Source: Planctomycetota bacterium (GTDB lineage Bacteria > Planctomycetota > UBA8742 > UBA2392). From it: a stretch of 57,161 nucleotides of DNA. Below the pieces are notes generated by a model. That model did no database searches, had not been told where the DNA came from, and saw only the letters and a list, made by a program, of their open reading frames with translations. The stretch is taken from positions 1-57,161 of the forward strand of contig JADZFR010000033.1 of assembly GCA_020849795.1 (NCBI GenBank), in the 5' to 3' direction. The position numbers and the translations under genes are program-made. Position 1 is the first letter of the stretch; each line of letters opens with the position of its first letter. Shown in pieces: positions 8,338-17,638 of the stretch.

Positions 8338-9414
8338 CTATCCTGCGGTCCCACAGAGTTTGCGCCAGAGCCCCCCAACGACTGAGTCGGCGTAGTGCTG
8401 CATGGCATATTGGTGGCCCCGCATCGCCGTCCGCGGGGCGGCGAGCACGTCGCGCATGGCTGCCGCATACGCCTGTGGTTCGTGGTCGGCGCCGATGACT
8501 GCGCCGGCCGCTTCAAGCTCGGGCACGATCAGCCCGCGACGACCCGCAACGACCGGGCGCGCGTTTGCCATCGCCTCGGCAATCACCATGCCGAAATTCT
8601 CGGCCACGGCACAGGGCGCCACGACCATGCGCGCGCCTGCCAGCAGCGCCTGTGCGTGGCCATAGGGCAGGGCACCCTTGAACACGAGCCTGCCCTGCAA
8701 CGGCTCGGCCGCTGCGTGAACTTGCCGCGCGTACCTTCGGTCTTCCACCGGGCCGGCATGCACAGCCGTGAACCCGGTTCCCTGTTGCGCCAACAGGCAG
8801 AGCGCCCGTACCCACTCCAGGGTGCCCTTGCGCGGGTGAATACGCCCGAGCGACACGATCGGTCCGCCCGGTGCCGGCGCCGGCGGCTGTGCCGGCACGT
8901 CAACGCATAGCGGGATCACCGCGGACGCCCTGGCCAATCCGCCCGGCCCGGCCTGCGCACGCTGTTGCTCGGCCGCGCATGTGTAGATCACGGTGGCCCG
9001 TTTCAACACGTCGGGAAGCTTCATTCGCAGACGCCATTGCTTGCGCCATGCCCGGTGGCCAAGGGCCTCAGGGTCGAGCATGCCGTGGGCGACGACGAGC
9101 AGCGGGCTGGGAGTTGCGGCTGCGTACAGAAGCGGGTCGCGCCATAGCGAGTGGGCAATCACGGCACCGTACTGGCCCGAGTGCTGCCGCAGCCACGCCT
9201 TCATCTCCCGGCTGGCGCCGGTCGGCCGGAATGTGCAGTCAAAGAGGTGAACCTCGAACTGGTGAAAGGCCGCGTCGGGCGTCGAGTCCTCATGCAGGGC
9301 CGCAATCACTGGCGTGATGCCCGATGCCTGCTGCGCCCGGCACAGGTTGAGCAGCGCACCTTGCAGCCCCCCCTGCGCGGCACTGAGTCCCGGTATCACG
9401 TGCAGGACTTTCAC
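8338..9414 (-). CDS. Glycosyltransferase family 4
   Basis: A 358-aa cytosolic GT-B glycosyltransferase. The N-terminus (MKVLHVIPGLSAAQGGLQGA) is the usual GT4 start with the glycine loop. The C-terminal Rossmann half contains VSLGRIHPRKGTLEWVRAL and the EX7E motif in AVAENFGMVIAEAM followed by ARPVVAGRRG, which bind the nucleotide-sugar donor. Which sugar it adds cannot be read from the sequence. Its ATG overlaps the stop of the polymerase gene by 4 bp, so translation is coupled. It most likely adds one residue of the exopolysaccharide repeat unit at the inner membrane. Confidence 0.9.
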   Translation of the reverse strand: MKVLHVIPGLSAAQGGLQGALLNLCRAQQASGITPVIAALHEDSTPDAAFHQFEVHLFDCTFRPTGASREMKAWLRQHSGQYGAVIAHSLWRDPLLYAAATPSPLLVVAHGMLDPEALGHRAWRKQWRLRMKLPDVLKRATVIYTCAAEQQRAQAGPGGLARASAVIPLCVDVPAQPPAPAPGGPIVSLGRIHPRKGTLEWVRALCLLAQQGTGFTAVHAGPVEDRRYARQVHAAAEPLQGRLVFKGALPYGHAQALLAGARMVVAPCAVAENFGMVIAEAMANARPVVAGRRGLIVPELEAAGAVIGADHEPQAYAAAMRDVLAAPRTAMRGHQYAMQHYADSVVGGLWRKLCGTAG

Positions 9415-10949
9415 GCCTTTACACTCAATTCGCGCTCATCCAGCCGTGCCAGCCCCATGATCAACCCGGCGCTTGTCCAGAACATCATCACCATCGTGCC
9501 GTTTTCCATTACCGGGTACGCTTTGAACAGGAACCACCCCATCTGCGCGCCCAGGTAAACCCACAAGGCGTATCGCAGCGCGCCAAAGCGACCGCGCCTG
9601 TCTCGCCAGGCAATGCCCAGCAACCCCAGCATCAACCAGCCCAAGAGCACCGCGCCAAGCCAGAAACCGACCGGCCCGAAACTGTAGCGCACCAGCAGGT
9701 TGCCCCATTCGGCCTGCTCAAAGCCCATGGCATCGCGCCCCAACAGCGTCATGACCTGGCCGCTCTTGCCCGCCGCGCCTGTTCCGTTGCCCAGTGCGGG
9801 TGTGGCTACCGAGCCTGCCCCCTCCACGGACTCTTCCATGCGCTGCTCGATGATGTTGATCTCGAGGCTGGTCCAGAATGCCTCTGCCCGCGTTTCCTTC
9901 ATCGCGCCGACCAGAAAACTGCCCACGACCAGCCCGATCAATCCGCCCAGTACCAGCCCCGGGCGCCTGCGGGCCACGCCGTCTGCTCGTGCCTCTGTCG
10001 GATAGAGCAGCAATGGCAACATCGCTAGGACAGCCAAGCCGGCGAATAGCAACCCGGTTCGCACACCCGACAAGTGTGCGCCCATCACTGTGCAATAGCC
10101 CGATATCCACAGCAGGATTTTTTGACGGTTCGGGCGCTGGATCTTCAGCAGGCCCACAACCAGGCAAAGCTGGTACACGCACGCCAGCGCATACAGCGTC
10201 GGCGAGGCAAACAGCGATTCGTTGTAACGGACGTTGGCGCCGCTCTCGAGGCCGCGGTACTTCGCAAACGCACTGTTGGCCAGGAACTCGGGCAGGCTGT
10301 CGTAGTACAGGTTCTGGATCAACGCGACGAGGAACAACGGCATCGCCAGGTACGCAATCCAGCGCATGACCCTTTCCGCGCTTTCTGCGGTCCGGAACGC
10401 GTTGGCCAGCAGGCCCATCAATGGCACAGCCAGCAACCACGTGCGAATGCCGGAGATGCCGACAAGGATGTGCGGCAGCCGCGGGTTGAATGCCTCCGCA
10501 ATCACAAATACGGCCCAGATGCCGATGGGCAGCCATAGGCCGACGCGCTCCAGCCGGGACGAACCGCGCGCCCCAAGGCGCTCTTTCGGCCGAATCAGGT
10601 AGGACACGTAACAGACAGCAATCAGAAGGTCTTTGCCCAACGAGACCGCGTAGGGCGTGCCAGGCAAACCTTTGCGTAACGAATCCTCTGCCATCACGAT
10701 AATGACCAGCAGGCCAAGGCCGGCTCGCCAATCCTGCAACGCGGTAAACATGGCAGCGAGCAGGAACCCAACGGCTGCAAACTGGGCAGCGCCCAGAATG
10801 TGGTCGCCGGCAACGCCGGTGGCGCCAATCGCGCCGCCAAACAGGGCTAGAGCGCCGCAAAGCGCCAAGCCCTTACGGAACGCACCGTTGCGCGGTCCGG
10901 ATTGCGAGGCAAAGGGCTGCCTCATTGGCAGTATGTAGGCTTGAGTCAT
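9411..10949 (-). CDS. O-antigen ligase/polymerase-like membrane protein
   Basis: A 512-aa polytopic membrane protein with about a dozen hydrophobic segments and a large loop of about 80 residues with little hydrophobicity after YNESLFASP. The segment AHLSGVRTGLLFAGLAVLAM resembles the Wzy_C/O-antigen ligase core (S-x-R-T before a helix). These proteins polymerise or ligate lipid-linked oligosaccharide units on the outer face of the membrane. It is first in the leftward operon and overlaps the next gene by 4 bp. The ATG at 10949 (MTQAYILP) is preferred because an upstream extension would enter the divergent gene; an ATG at 10925 is also possible. Polymerase versus ligase cannot be decided. Confidence 0.8.
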   Translation of the reverse strand: MTQAYILPMRQPFASQSGPRNGAFRKGLALCGALALFGGAIGATGVAGDHILGAAQFAAVGFLLAAMFTALQDWRAGLGLLVIIVMAEDSLRKGLPGTPYAVSLGKDLLIAVCYVSYLIRPKERLGARGSSRLERVGLWLPIGIWAVFVIAEAFNPRLPHILVGISGIRTWLLAVPLMGLLANAFRTAESAERVMRWIAYLAMPLFLVALIQNLYYDSLPEFLANSAFAKYRGLESGANVRYNESLFASPTLYALACVYQLCLVVGLLKIQRPNRQKILLWISGYCTVMGAHLSGVRTGLLFAGLAVLAMLPLLLYPTEARADGVARRRPGLVLGGLIGLVVGSFLVGAMKETRAEAFWTSLEINIIEQRMEESVEGAGSVATPALGNGTGAAGKSGQVMTLLGRDAMGFEQAEWGNLLVRYSFGPVGFWLGAVLLGWLMLGLLGIAWRDRRGRFGALRYALWVYLGAQMGWFLFKAYPVMENGTMVMMFWTSAGLIMGLARLDERELSVKA

Positions 10950-11038
10950 GGGCAAGGAATGTCGATAATCTTTAAAGGTAACGAAGTTTGCCCCAATCGC
11001 CACATTTTCGGTGATTCGGGTGGTACTGTGGATATGGC
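10950..11038. promoter_or_regulatory. Divergent promoter region of the polysaccharide locus
   Basis: This 89-bp gap separates the two divergent operons of the exopolysaccharide locus and is their only shared intergenic space. The half next to the leftward operon is AT-richer (GATAATCTTTAAAGG) and could hold a leftward -10. I cannot assign convincing -35/-10 pairs or an operator. Confidence 0.45.
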
Positions 11039-13117
11039 GTGGAACAAGACTTGAGAGAATCCTTGCAGCAGGCCCGTCGCTTATCAGCACGCGGCGACTT
11101 CGCGGAGGCCCGGCGTGAACTTGATTCCGCGGCCCGCGAAGCCGAGCCCGACGTGCGGGCGTCGCTGCATCGGCAGTCCCTGACCCTTGAAGTTCTGGAA
11201 AGCATCGACCTTGTGCGCCGTTTGCTGCGCGAGGGCGACGCCGCAGGGGCCGCACGGGCCAGCGGCACGATCCTGAACGCCCTGAACCGCGATGAGTATG
11301 CCCGCCTGGGCGTGGTCGGCGCGGCTTTGTCGCTGCTTGGCCGTGCCGGCGACCTTGCCCGCCGCATGGAAAGCGGCGAGCGCGACGGCCGTACCAGCGA
11401 AGAAGTCGGTGCCTTCGTACAACATTTGGGCCGGGAGCTTACGGCCCTGGAACGCGAGACCGTCAGCCGCAACCTTGAGGCTGCCCTCGATCCTGCACAT
11501 TCGCAGGCGACCTCCACGCTGGGTGATCTGCTCAACCGCAAGCCATGGCGCTCAAGCCTGAGCCGCCCGGTCGAAGCTGTGCCCGAGGCCAGCCACAGCG
11601 CGGCCAATGTGCCCGTCATGCGCGCCGGCAGCGATGAGTCGCCGGTCATCGGGCGCATCCTGATTGAGCAGGAACAGCGCGAGCGTGTCAGCGCAGCCCC
11701 GCAAACCGCTGCAGACGGCGCGCGGCCCATGGACCCCTTCGAGGCCGTCAGCCGCGCGGCCCTTGAAAACTGGCACATCGTGCTGGCGTCGGCCCTGCTG
11801 TTTGGCGTCATTGGCTACCTGACCATGGTCGGGACACCGGACCGCTATGCGAGCACGGCCTTGCTGCAGAAGACGCCGCAGAGCAACCTCAGGGCGCCAA
11901 TCACGAACCGGCCGCAGACCTATGTGCCGCCGTTGCCGCCGAAGACGATTCTGCAGCTTGTGAAGCTGCCGACGTTTCAAGAGCGTGTGTCAAGCCGCCT
12001 GCAGAACAGCGGGTGGGCGCCGGGCGAAGCACCTGCCGCCAACGACCTCAAGAAGTACTCGATTTCCGCGGACGCCGTCGCGAACGCATTGGACGTTTCG
12101 GTTGAGGATACCGGCGCGCAGACATTCATGATCTCGTTCCGGGCAACCCACGATAACCCGGAATGGGCGCAGGCCATTGCCGGCAGCGCCGCAGAAGAGT
12201 TTCGAGTCGTCTACTACGAGCACATCACCCGCGAGGCCATTGCCAACCTCACAGACTACGAGGCGCGGCGCGACCAGGTAAAACTGCGCATTGAAACGAT
12301 TCGCAAGTCGCGACTCGACGAGTTCAAGACCAGCGAGGCTGAGGGGCTCGGGGCCACGCTTGAGCAACGCATCAACAACCTGCTGGCCAAGGTCGGCACT
12401 TCTCGCAGCGACCTCGAAACCAGCCGCATCACGCTGAAAGCCGCGCGCCAGGAGCTTGACTCGCAAATCCAGATCAGTGAACGCATCCCTGAGTACGAGC
12501 AGCCGGCTGCCGACGCGCGCATCAGCGAGCGCGTGAAAAACCTGACCGACCTCGAGCGCGAACTGCGCGAACTGAACCGCAAGGCGGAAACCTACGGGCC
12601 AGAGCACCCGGCGCGCAAACGCATCACGCAGCTTGAAGACGACATCACGCTGCTGCGCGCCGAGATCAAAGAGCTTGAAGACGCCCAGCGCGCCCCCGGG
12701 CAGGAATTGCCACTGAACCGCGATCGCGCTGCTGCCGAAGACCGCGTGGTGAAGGCTCGCTACAACGTCACCCTGAACGAAGACACGGTCGCGCGTCTCG
12801 AATCCCTGATCCCGCGCCTTGAGGCTGAGCTGGCGGGCCTGCGCGAGTCCTACCTGCAAAGCGAAAGCCTGCGCCGCGAAGAGTCGGACCTGCTCGCACA
12901 GCAGGCACGCAACGACGTCGTGATTGAAGAAATCGGCGCCATCAAGGGCTCGGCTGACCGTGAGCTGGCGCTGGTTTCGCCTGCAAGCAAGTCAACCAAG
13001 GTTCAGAAGGATGTGCTGGTCGGCATTGCCGTCGGCATCATCCTTGGGCTGGTCGTCGGCATCGGCGTTGCAATCGGGTTGCTGCGGCGCCGGCAACTGA
13101 GACGGGTGGCGGCATGA
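11039..13117 (+). CDS. Wzz/GumC-like chain-length protein with extra N-terminal domain
   Basis: A 692-aa inner-membrane polysaccharide co-polymerase. Residues 246-265 (WHIVLASALLFGVIGYLTMV) and about 660-682 (LVGIAVGIILGLVVGIGVAI) form the two membrane helices of the Wzz fold. Between them are the periplasmic domain (from TPDRYASTALLQKT) and a long coiled coil (about 400-640) rich in Glu, Arg and Leu. Unusually, about 240 residues precede the first helix: TPR-like helices (LSARGDFAEARREL) and then a Pro/Ser-rich linker. No Walker-type tyrosine kinase is fused. The start is GTG, and its stop overlaps the next ATG by 4 bp. The likely role is control of chain length and export with the OPX protein. 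Confidence 0.85.
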   Translation: MEQDLRESLQQARRLSARGDFAEARRELDSAAREAEPDVRASLHRQSLTLEVLESIDLVRRLLREGDAAGAARASGTILNALNRDEYARLGVVGAALSLLGRAGDLARRMESGERDGRTSEEVGAFVQHLGRELTALERETVSRNLEAALDPAHSQATSTLGDLLNRKPWRSSLSRPVEAVPEASHSAANVPVMRAGSDESPVIGRILIEQEQRERVSAAPQTAADGARPMDPFEAVSRAALENWHIVLASALLFGVIGYLTMVGTPDRYASTALLQKTPQSNLRAPITNRPQTYVPPLPPKTILQLVKLPTFQERVSSRLQNSGWAPGEAPAANDLKKYSISADAVANALDVSVEDTGAQTFMISFRATHDNPEWAQAIAGSAAEEFRVVYYEHITREAIANLTDYEARRDQVKLRIETIRKSRLDEFKTSEAEGLGATLEQRINNLLAKVGTSRSDLETSRITLKAARQELDSQIQISERIPEYEQPAADARISERVKNLTDLERELRELNRKAETYGPEHPARKRITQLEDDITLLRAEIKELEDAQRAPGQELPLNRDRAAAEDRVVKARYNVTLNEDTVARLESLIPRLEAELAGLRESYLQSESLRREESDLLAQQARNDVVIEEIGAIKGSADRELALVSPASKSTKVQKDVLVGIAVGIILGLVVGIGVAIGLLRRRQLRRVAA

Positions 13118-13872
13118 AACGGCTGGGGTTTCTGGCAAGCGTTGTGTTTGCGCTTTGGGGCTGTGCCGGCCCCGAGAACGCGATTGACGTGACCACGCTG
13201 CAGGAATTGCCGCCGGACAACTACGTCTACCGCATCAACCCCGGCGACATCGTACGCGTCGAGATCGCCGAAGACAAAGACTACAACTTCGCCGCCACCG
13301 TGTTGCCCGATGGCAGCGCGACGTTTCGGTGGGCCGGGCACCTGGACCTGATGGGCCTGACGCTGACCGAAACGCGCGACCTGATCAAGGAAAAGCTCGA
13401 GCCGTGGTACGCGTCGCCTACCATGACCGTCTACCTTGAGCGCACCGGCGGGCCCGACCCGATTGTCTTTCTTGGCAATTTCGGCGGCGCTACTACGGCC
13501 GCCCTTGGCGCCCAGAAGAACACCGGCGGCACCATTCCCTACCGCAAGGGCATGGGAGTCATCGAAGCCGTGGCCCTTGCCGGCGGCGCGGGCGAGCCGG
13601 ACATCGACGTAGCCCCGTACCTGTACATCGTGCGAAACATCAAGTCGATCAAGGGCCGCCAGGTGTACCGCTACGACCTGGCAGAAGCTGTGCGCGGCGG
13701 CTCGCCGGACCTGCCCCTGCATCCCGGCGACGTGCTGTTCCTCGACCAGTCGTGGCTGCAGGACCTTGAGCGCGCACTGGGCATCACGCTGCGCATTGTA
13801 GGCGGCGCGACGAATGCGCTTGGCACCGCGCTTCTGGTCGATGCGGTTGCCGACGGCGCCTTTGCGGACTGA
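13114..13872 (+). CDS. Polysaccharide export (OPX/Wza-like) lipoprotein
   Basis: A 252-aa outer-membrane polysaccharide export protein. The N-terminus is a lipoprotein signal with the lipobox Cys at 17 ([11 protein letters not shown]). The Poly_export domain follows ([21 protein letters not shown], then [24 protein letters not shown] cut across two strands) and then a SLBB-like part ending in [15 protein letters not shown]. Such proteins form the outer-membrane channel that works with the Wzz-like protein. It overlaps the preceding gene by 4 bp and ends 1 bp before the UXS ATG, so it belongs to the rightward operon. It is shorter than Wza (about 380 aa), with room for probably one SLBB domain. 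Confidence 0.88.
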   Translation: MKRLGFLASVVFALWGCAGPENAIDVTTLQELPPDNYVYRINPGDIVRVEIAEDKDYNFAATVLPDGSATFRWAGHLDLMGLTLTETRDLIKEKLEPWYASPTMTVYLERTGGPDPIVFLGNFGGATTAALGAQKNTGGTIPYRKGMGVIEAVALAGGAGEPDIDVAPYLYIVRNIKSIKGRQVYRYDLAEAVRGGSPDLPLHPGDVLFLDQSWLQDLERALGITLRIVGGATNALGTALLVDAVADGAFAD

Positions 13873-13873
13873 G

Positions 13874-14803
13874 ATGAGAATCCTGGTTACCGGCGGTGCG
13901 GGCTTCATCGGCAGTCACCTGTGCGCGGCGCTGCTTCAAGGGCAGAACTACGTTGTGTGTCTCGACAACCTCAGCACCGGGCGCATCGGCAACATAGCGC
14001 CGCTGATCGACAACCCACGATTTGAGTTCATCCAGCATGACTTGATTCTGCCCTATGCGACCGAGGCCGACCGCGTCTACCACCTCGCATGCCCGGCAAG
14101 CCCCGTCGCCTACCGCAGCAACCCTGTGCGCACGGTCAAAACCAACGTGCTCGGCACGATGAACATGCTGGGCCTGGCGCGGCGCACCGGCGCTCGAATT
14201 CTGCTGGCCGGCACCAGCGAAGTGTATGGCGACCCCAAGGTGCACCCGCAGCCCGAGAGCTACCTGGGCAACGTCAACCAGCTCGGCTCCCGCGCCTGCT
14301 ACGACGAGGGCAAACGCATCGCAGAGACGCTGATGATGGAGTACCACCGCGAGCACAAGGTCGATATCCGCATCGCCCGCATTTTCAACACCTACGGCCC
14401 GCGCATGCAGGCCGACGACGGCCGCGTGGTAAGCAATTTCATTCTCAAGGCGCTCAGCAACACGCCGCCCGAGCTGTACGGAGACGGCACCCAGAGCCGC
14501 AGCTTCTGCTACATCGACGACATGGTGACAGGCCTTCGTAGCCTGATGGAGTACACCGGGCCGTTGCGTCACGAGCCATTCAACCTTGGCAATCCGCACG
14601 AAGTTACGGTCCGCGAACTGGCGGCCCGAATCGCGGACCTGGCCGGGGCGACCGCACAGCCCATCTTCAAGCCGGCACAGCAGGACGACCCCGCGCGTCG
14701 CTGCCCCGATATCTCCCGGGCGCGCCAGGAACTTGCCTTCGAGCCCCGCATTGGCCTGGACGAGGGCTTGCGCCGCACGATCGAGTGGTTCAGGACGCAT
14801 TGA
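13874..14803 (+). CDS. UDP-glucuronate decarboxylase (UDP-xylose synthase)
   Basis: A 309-aa extended short-chain dehydrogenase/reductase. It binds NAD through [10 protein letters not shown] at residues 7-16 and carries the catalytic Tyr/Lys in YDEGKR. The stretches [35 protein letters not shown] and [11 protein letters not shown] are diagnostic of the UXS group, which converts UDP-glucuronate to UDP-xylose. The start (MRILVTGG) is fixed by the Rossmann motif and leaves 1 bp after the OPX stop. A UDP-xylose source here suggests that the exopolysaccharide contains xylose, although the enzyme could also feed other glycans. Confidence 0.92.
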   Translation: MRILVTGGAGFIGSHLCAALLQGQNYVVCLDNLSTGRIGNIAPLIDNPRFEFIQHDLILPYATEADRVYHLACPASPVAYRSNPVRTVKTNVLGTMNMLGLARRTGARILLAGTSEVYGDPKVHPQPESYLGNVNQLGSRACYDEGKRIAETLMMEYHREHKVDIRIARIFNTYGPRMQADDGRVVSNFILKALSNTPPELYGDGTQSRSFCYIDDMVTGLRSLMEYTGPLRHEPFNLGNPHEVTVRELAARIADLAGATAQPIFKPAQQDDPARRCPDISRARQELAFEPRIGLDEGLRRTIEWFRTH

Positions 14804-15045
14804 TGGCGGTCTACATCTACATCTGGAAGTCAAACGAAGACGAGGCGTTCGTGCATTACTCGTTCAGCCCCGAAGACGGCGTGGTCGGCGTCATGCGAAT
14901 CGCGCGCGCGACCGGCAACATGGACCTGCTTCAACCATGCCCCGGCGACGACACCTTCACGTATTATCAGTGCGCCTGCAAAGCCGTCTGGAACGGCTGG
15001 TCGGTCAAGAAGCTGCCTGAGACCACGCAGTACATCTACGGGTAG
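14803..15045 (+). CDS. Small hypothetical protein, 80 aa
   Basis: I do not recognise a family. Its ATG shares one base with the UXS stop (TGATG), which indicates translational coupling and supports a real gene. The product ([14 protein letters not shown]) has no signal or membrane segment, is rich in aromatics (Y, W), and has two cysteines in YYQCACKAVW plus a single Cys in LQPCPGDD. It sits between UDP-xylose synthase and a TPR protein in the exopolysaccharide operon. No function can be assigned. Confidence 0.6.
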   Translation: MAVYIYIWKSNEDEAFVHYSFSPEDGVVGVMRIARATGNMDLLQPCPGDDTFTYYQCACKAVWNGWSVKKLPETTQYIYG

Positions 15046-15075
15046 ACCGTTGCCAGAGTTCGAGACCTGTCCAAA

Positions 15076-16722
15076 ATGCCGGACATGGTCTCGGCAGAGA
15101 CAGCCTATCTGTTCCGGCATGCCGCCTTGCGCGATGCCGCGTACCAGTTGCAGCTGCCATCGAAGCGCGCCACGTTGCACCACCTCGCGCTCGACATTCT
15201 GGAATCCACACTGTCGCAAGCCGACCGCGCCACCGCTGCGGACGAACTGGCCCGGCACGCGCGCCTCGCCACGCTGGGTTCGTTGAACGAAGCCGGGAAG
15301 GCAGCGTTGTTTCTGCGCGAAGCAGCGTTTCTGCGTGAAGCAATTGAGTACTCCGTGGCCGGCTTCCATCACGAAAAGGTCGAACAGCTTGCCCTGGAAC
15401 TCTCGATTCACGCGGCGCTCAGCGACGCCGAGCGCTGCCGCTTCCTGCTGACGGCGGCCGATGCGGCCCGGGCTTCAGGCCACATTGCCACTGCCGAAGA
15501 CTGCGCGCGTAAGGCTCTTGAATCGGCGCAGCAGACTGGCGACGCGGACACCCAGGGTGACGCCCTGGTTTCCCGGGCATTGAGCCTGATGCACACCGGC
15601 CGAAACGGACAAGCCGAGCAGGCGTTTTCCGCCGCGCTGGATTGCTACCGCGCGGCGGGAAGCGATGCCTCCGAGCGCAAAACCCTGGGCAATCTTGGAA
15701 ACCTGTACCTGCTTACGGCGCGGCTTCAGTTGGCCGAGACAACGATCAGCCGCGTGCTCGAGATGTCACGCGCCGCCGGCGACCAGGCCAGCGAAGCGGC
15801 CGCGCTTGCCAACCTGGGCGGCGTCATGAAAGAGCGGGCGCTGTTTGCAGAAAGTGAGCGGTTGTATCGGCAGGCCCTGGCAATCTACATCGAGCTCGGA
15901 ACGATCCGGCAGCGGGGAGTAATCTACGCCAATCTCGCCAATTGCCTCAATGCCGTCGGGCGTGCCGATGAAGCGGAGCGCATGTACATGGCGGCGCTTG
16001 CACTGAACCGTGAAACCGGCAACCGCCGAAGCGAGGGCCTTGTGTTGGGTAACCTCGGCGAATTGTACCGGCAGCAGGGTCGCCGGGATGACGCACGCCG
16101 CGTGCAGTCACTGTCACTCGAGATCAGTCGCGAGTACCAGAACCTTCGGTCAGCGGCCTATGCTCTTGCCAACATGGCGGTCCTCGACGAGCAGGACGGT
16201 CGCTTTGAATCCGCGCTGGCCTTGTACGACGAAGCCCTGAGGTACGCAGACGCGGCCGGCAGCGCCGCTCTGAAGCGCCAGGTGATCACACATCGTGGCA
16301 CACTGCAGTTGTTGCGCGGCGAGCGGGCCGGCGTCGAGCAAGCGCTGAAGGGCTTGCGCGCACTGGACGAGAGTCTGCCCGAGCAAGCGTCCGGCGTGGG
16401 TCGTCCCCTTCTGGTGCGCTGGCTGCTGGATCAAGCCACACACGATGCCGCAGCCCTCAAGCCCGCGCTGCACGAGCTGGAACACCTGAAACAAGCCACA
16501 GACCGCGGCGCGGACGAACAGGCCAAAGGAACCCTTGAGAGGATTCAAGAGGTGGCAAAGGCTGTGCAGCAAGGCTCACCGCTGGTGTTTCGAGGTCATG
16601 TGGCAACCCGGAACCAGCTCACCGCCCCGTTGGCCAAAAGCCTGCTTGGCGATGTGCACTCCGCACAGTTGCCGCAGGCAGTCGTTGCCGCATTGCAGAG
16701 TCTCGCGCTGGGCAGCCCGTAA
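15076..16722 (+). CDS. TPR protein of the AYLFRHALLRDAAY family (member A)
   Basis: A 548-aa cytoplasmic protein with no signal peptide. The N-terminus carries the family segment ETAYLFRHAALRDAAYQLQ and then LPxKR with LHHLA. In STAND-type NTPases and TPR-fused cyclases or kinases this segment normally joins the ATPase module to the TPR region; no NTPase precedes it here. About ten TPR-like helical pairs follow, several with the unit GNRRSEGLVLGNLGELY, the pattern seen in MalT-like TPR regions. It is 30 bp after the small gene at 14803 and closes the rightward polysaccharide operon. The likely role is protein-protein interaction or sensing. An ATG at 15085 is an alternative start. Confidence 0.85.
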   Translation: MPDMVSAETAYLFRHAALRDAAYQLQLPSKRATLHHLALDILESTLSQADRATAADELARHARLATLGSLNEAGKAALFLREAAFLREAIEYSVAGFHHEKVEQLALELSIHAALSDAERCRFLLTAADAARASGHIATAEDCARKALESAQQTGDADTQGDALVSRALSLMHTGRNGQAEQAFSAALDCYRAAGSDASERKTLGNLGNLYLLTARLQLAETTISRVLEMSRAAGDQASEAAALANLGGVMKERALFAESERLYRQALAIYIELGTIRQRGVIYANLANCLNAVGRADEAERMYMAALALNRETGNRRSEGLVLGNLGELYRQQGRRDDARRVQSLSLEISREYQNLRSAAYALANMAVLDEQDGRFESALALYDEALRYADAAGSAALKRQVITHRGTLQLLRGERAGVEQALKGLRALDESLPEQASGVGRPLLVRWLLDQATHDAAALKPALHELEHLKQATDRGADEQAKGTLERIQEVAKAVQQGSPLVFRGHVATRNQLTAPLAKSLLGDVHSAQLPQAVVAALQSLALGSP

Positions 16723-16830
16723 CCGGCGCGGGGGCAGACCAGTGTGTGTGTCACTGGCAGGGCTGGTATCCTGTCGCCGACATGCGTGATCTTGTGTAGG
16801 GGTCTTTCCAACCTTGGGGATAGCACTGCC

Positions 16831-17271
16831 ATGACAACGGGACGCTTCACGTTTGTGTTCTTTCTGCTTCTGACTGTGGTGGCTTGCGGCGGCGGAAACT
16901 CTGCGCTTGGCGCAGGCAGCAGTTCGGACTACAGCACGCCGGAGGCCACGATGCGGACGCTGATCGCGGCCATGAAAAGCCATGATGCTGAGGCCGCGGC
17001 CGACTGCTGGGTGGCATCCGAGCGCGAGGCCAAACTGGAATCGTACCGCACCACATATTCGGTCACCGGCTCGTCAGGAAACCCCGGCCTGAAGTTTGAG
17101 AGGGTTGAGAACAAGTTGGGGTACACACTCGGCGTCTACAGCGTTCCGGGCACAGCGGGGCGGGTGAATGAGAAGTCCTTGGCGCTGGTCAACGAAAATG
17201 GCCAGTGGAAGTGCAGCGAAGCCCAGTGGCAGAAGTTCTGGAAGGCGCTGCTACAGGAGGAAAAGCGCTAG
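16831..17271 (+). CDS. Small secreted lipoprotein with NTF2-like fold (inferred)
   Basis: A 146-aa protein with a lipoprotein signal (FTFVFFLLLTVVACGGG, lipobox Cys about residue 17). The mature part begins with a Gly/Ser linker and then TPEATMRTLIAAMKSHDAEA, which resembles the first helices of NTF2-like/DUF4878 lipoproteins. The end is a strand followed by ALVNENGQWKCSEAQW, also typical of that fold. The ATG at 16831 is chosen because it begins the signal peptide and has GGGGAT upstream. It is alone between a TPR gene and a tRNA. The function is unknown; the family call is by pattern only. Confidence 0.65.
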   Translation: MTTGRFTFVFFLLLTVVACGGGNSALGAGSSSDYSTPEATMRTLIAAMKSHDAEAAADCWVASEREAKLESYRTTYSVTGSSGNPGLKFERVENKLGYTLGVYSVPGTAGRVNEKSLALVNENGQWKCSEAQWQKFWKALLQEEKR

Positions 17272-17301
17272 GCACGGACAAGAAGCCAGGACTTGCACGC
17301 G

Positions 17302-17355
17302 TCCGCCTTCGCCAAGGCTTCGGCGGACATGCAATTCGCCCGCCCGAGGCGGGCG
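17302..17355. repeat. Two adjacent palindromes
   Basis: One imperfect palindrome has arms TCCGCC at 17302-17307 and GGCGGA at 17321-17326. It is followed by a perfect 8-bp stem with a 3-nt loop (17337-17344 and 17348-17355). Both lie between the lipoprotein gene and the 3' end of the leftward tRNA gene. Neither has a T-run. They look like repeated intergenic palindromes and could also mark the transcript end of the lipoprotein gene. Confidence 0.5.
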
Positions 17356-17419
17356 ACGGCGGGCGTAAGCGAAGCGGTCGCGCGCGCGTGGGCCCTGCAT
17401 CGACACGCAAGATAGTTGC

Positions 17420-17495
17420 TGGTGGATCGGCCGGGACTCGAACCCGGAACCCACGGCTTAAAAGGCCGCTACTCTACCAATTGAGCTACCGATCC
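17420..17495 (-). tRNA. tRNA-Lys (anticodon UUU)
   Basis: Read leftward, the 76-nt cloverleaf has acceptor arm GGATCGG pairing with CCGATCC, a D-arm with GCTC...GAGT, anticodon loop CTTTTAA (anticodon TTT) on a five-pair stem, and a T-arm CCGGG-TTCGAGT-CCCGG. The discriminator is A and the CCA end is encoded. It stands alone between a lipoprotein and a DUF4240 gene. No integrase lies next to it, so there is no sign that it serves as an attachment site. Confidence 0.96.
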
Positions 17496-17638
17496 ACTGT
17501 GCACCCGGCGCTTCCGGGCGCGAGTGTAGTTCTGCGCCCTTCCGGGGCCAGACCCCGAAGTCGCTTCTGTTGAACGGGCAGCGGTTGCGCTTTTGGCTGC
17601 CCTGAATTTACCATGGGCCCGGTCGGGGGAGTCCCATC

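Noticed and set aside
17420..17495. tRNA-Lys as an integration site for a genomic island
   Set aside because: No integrase, no direct repeat of the tRNA 3' end and no shift in gene content were seen near it.
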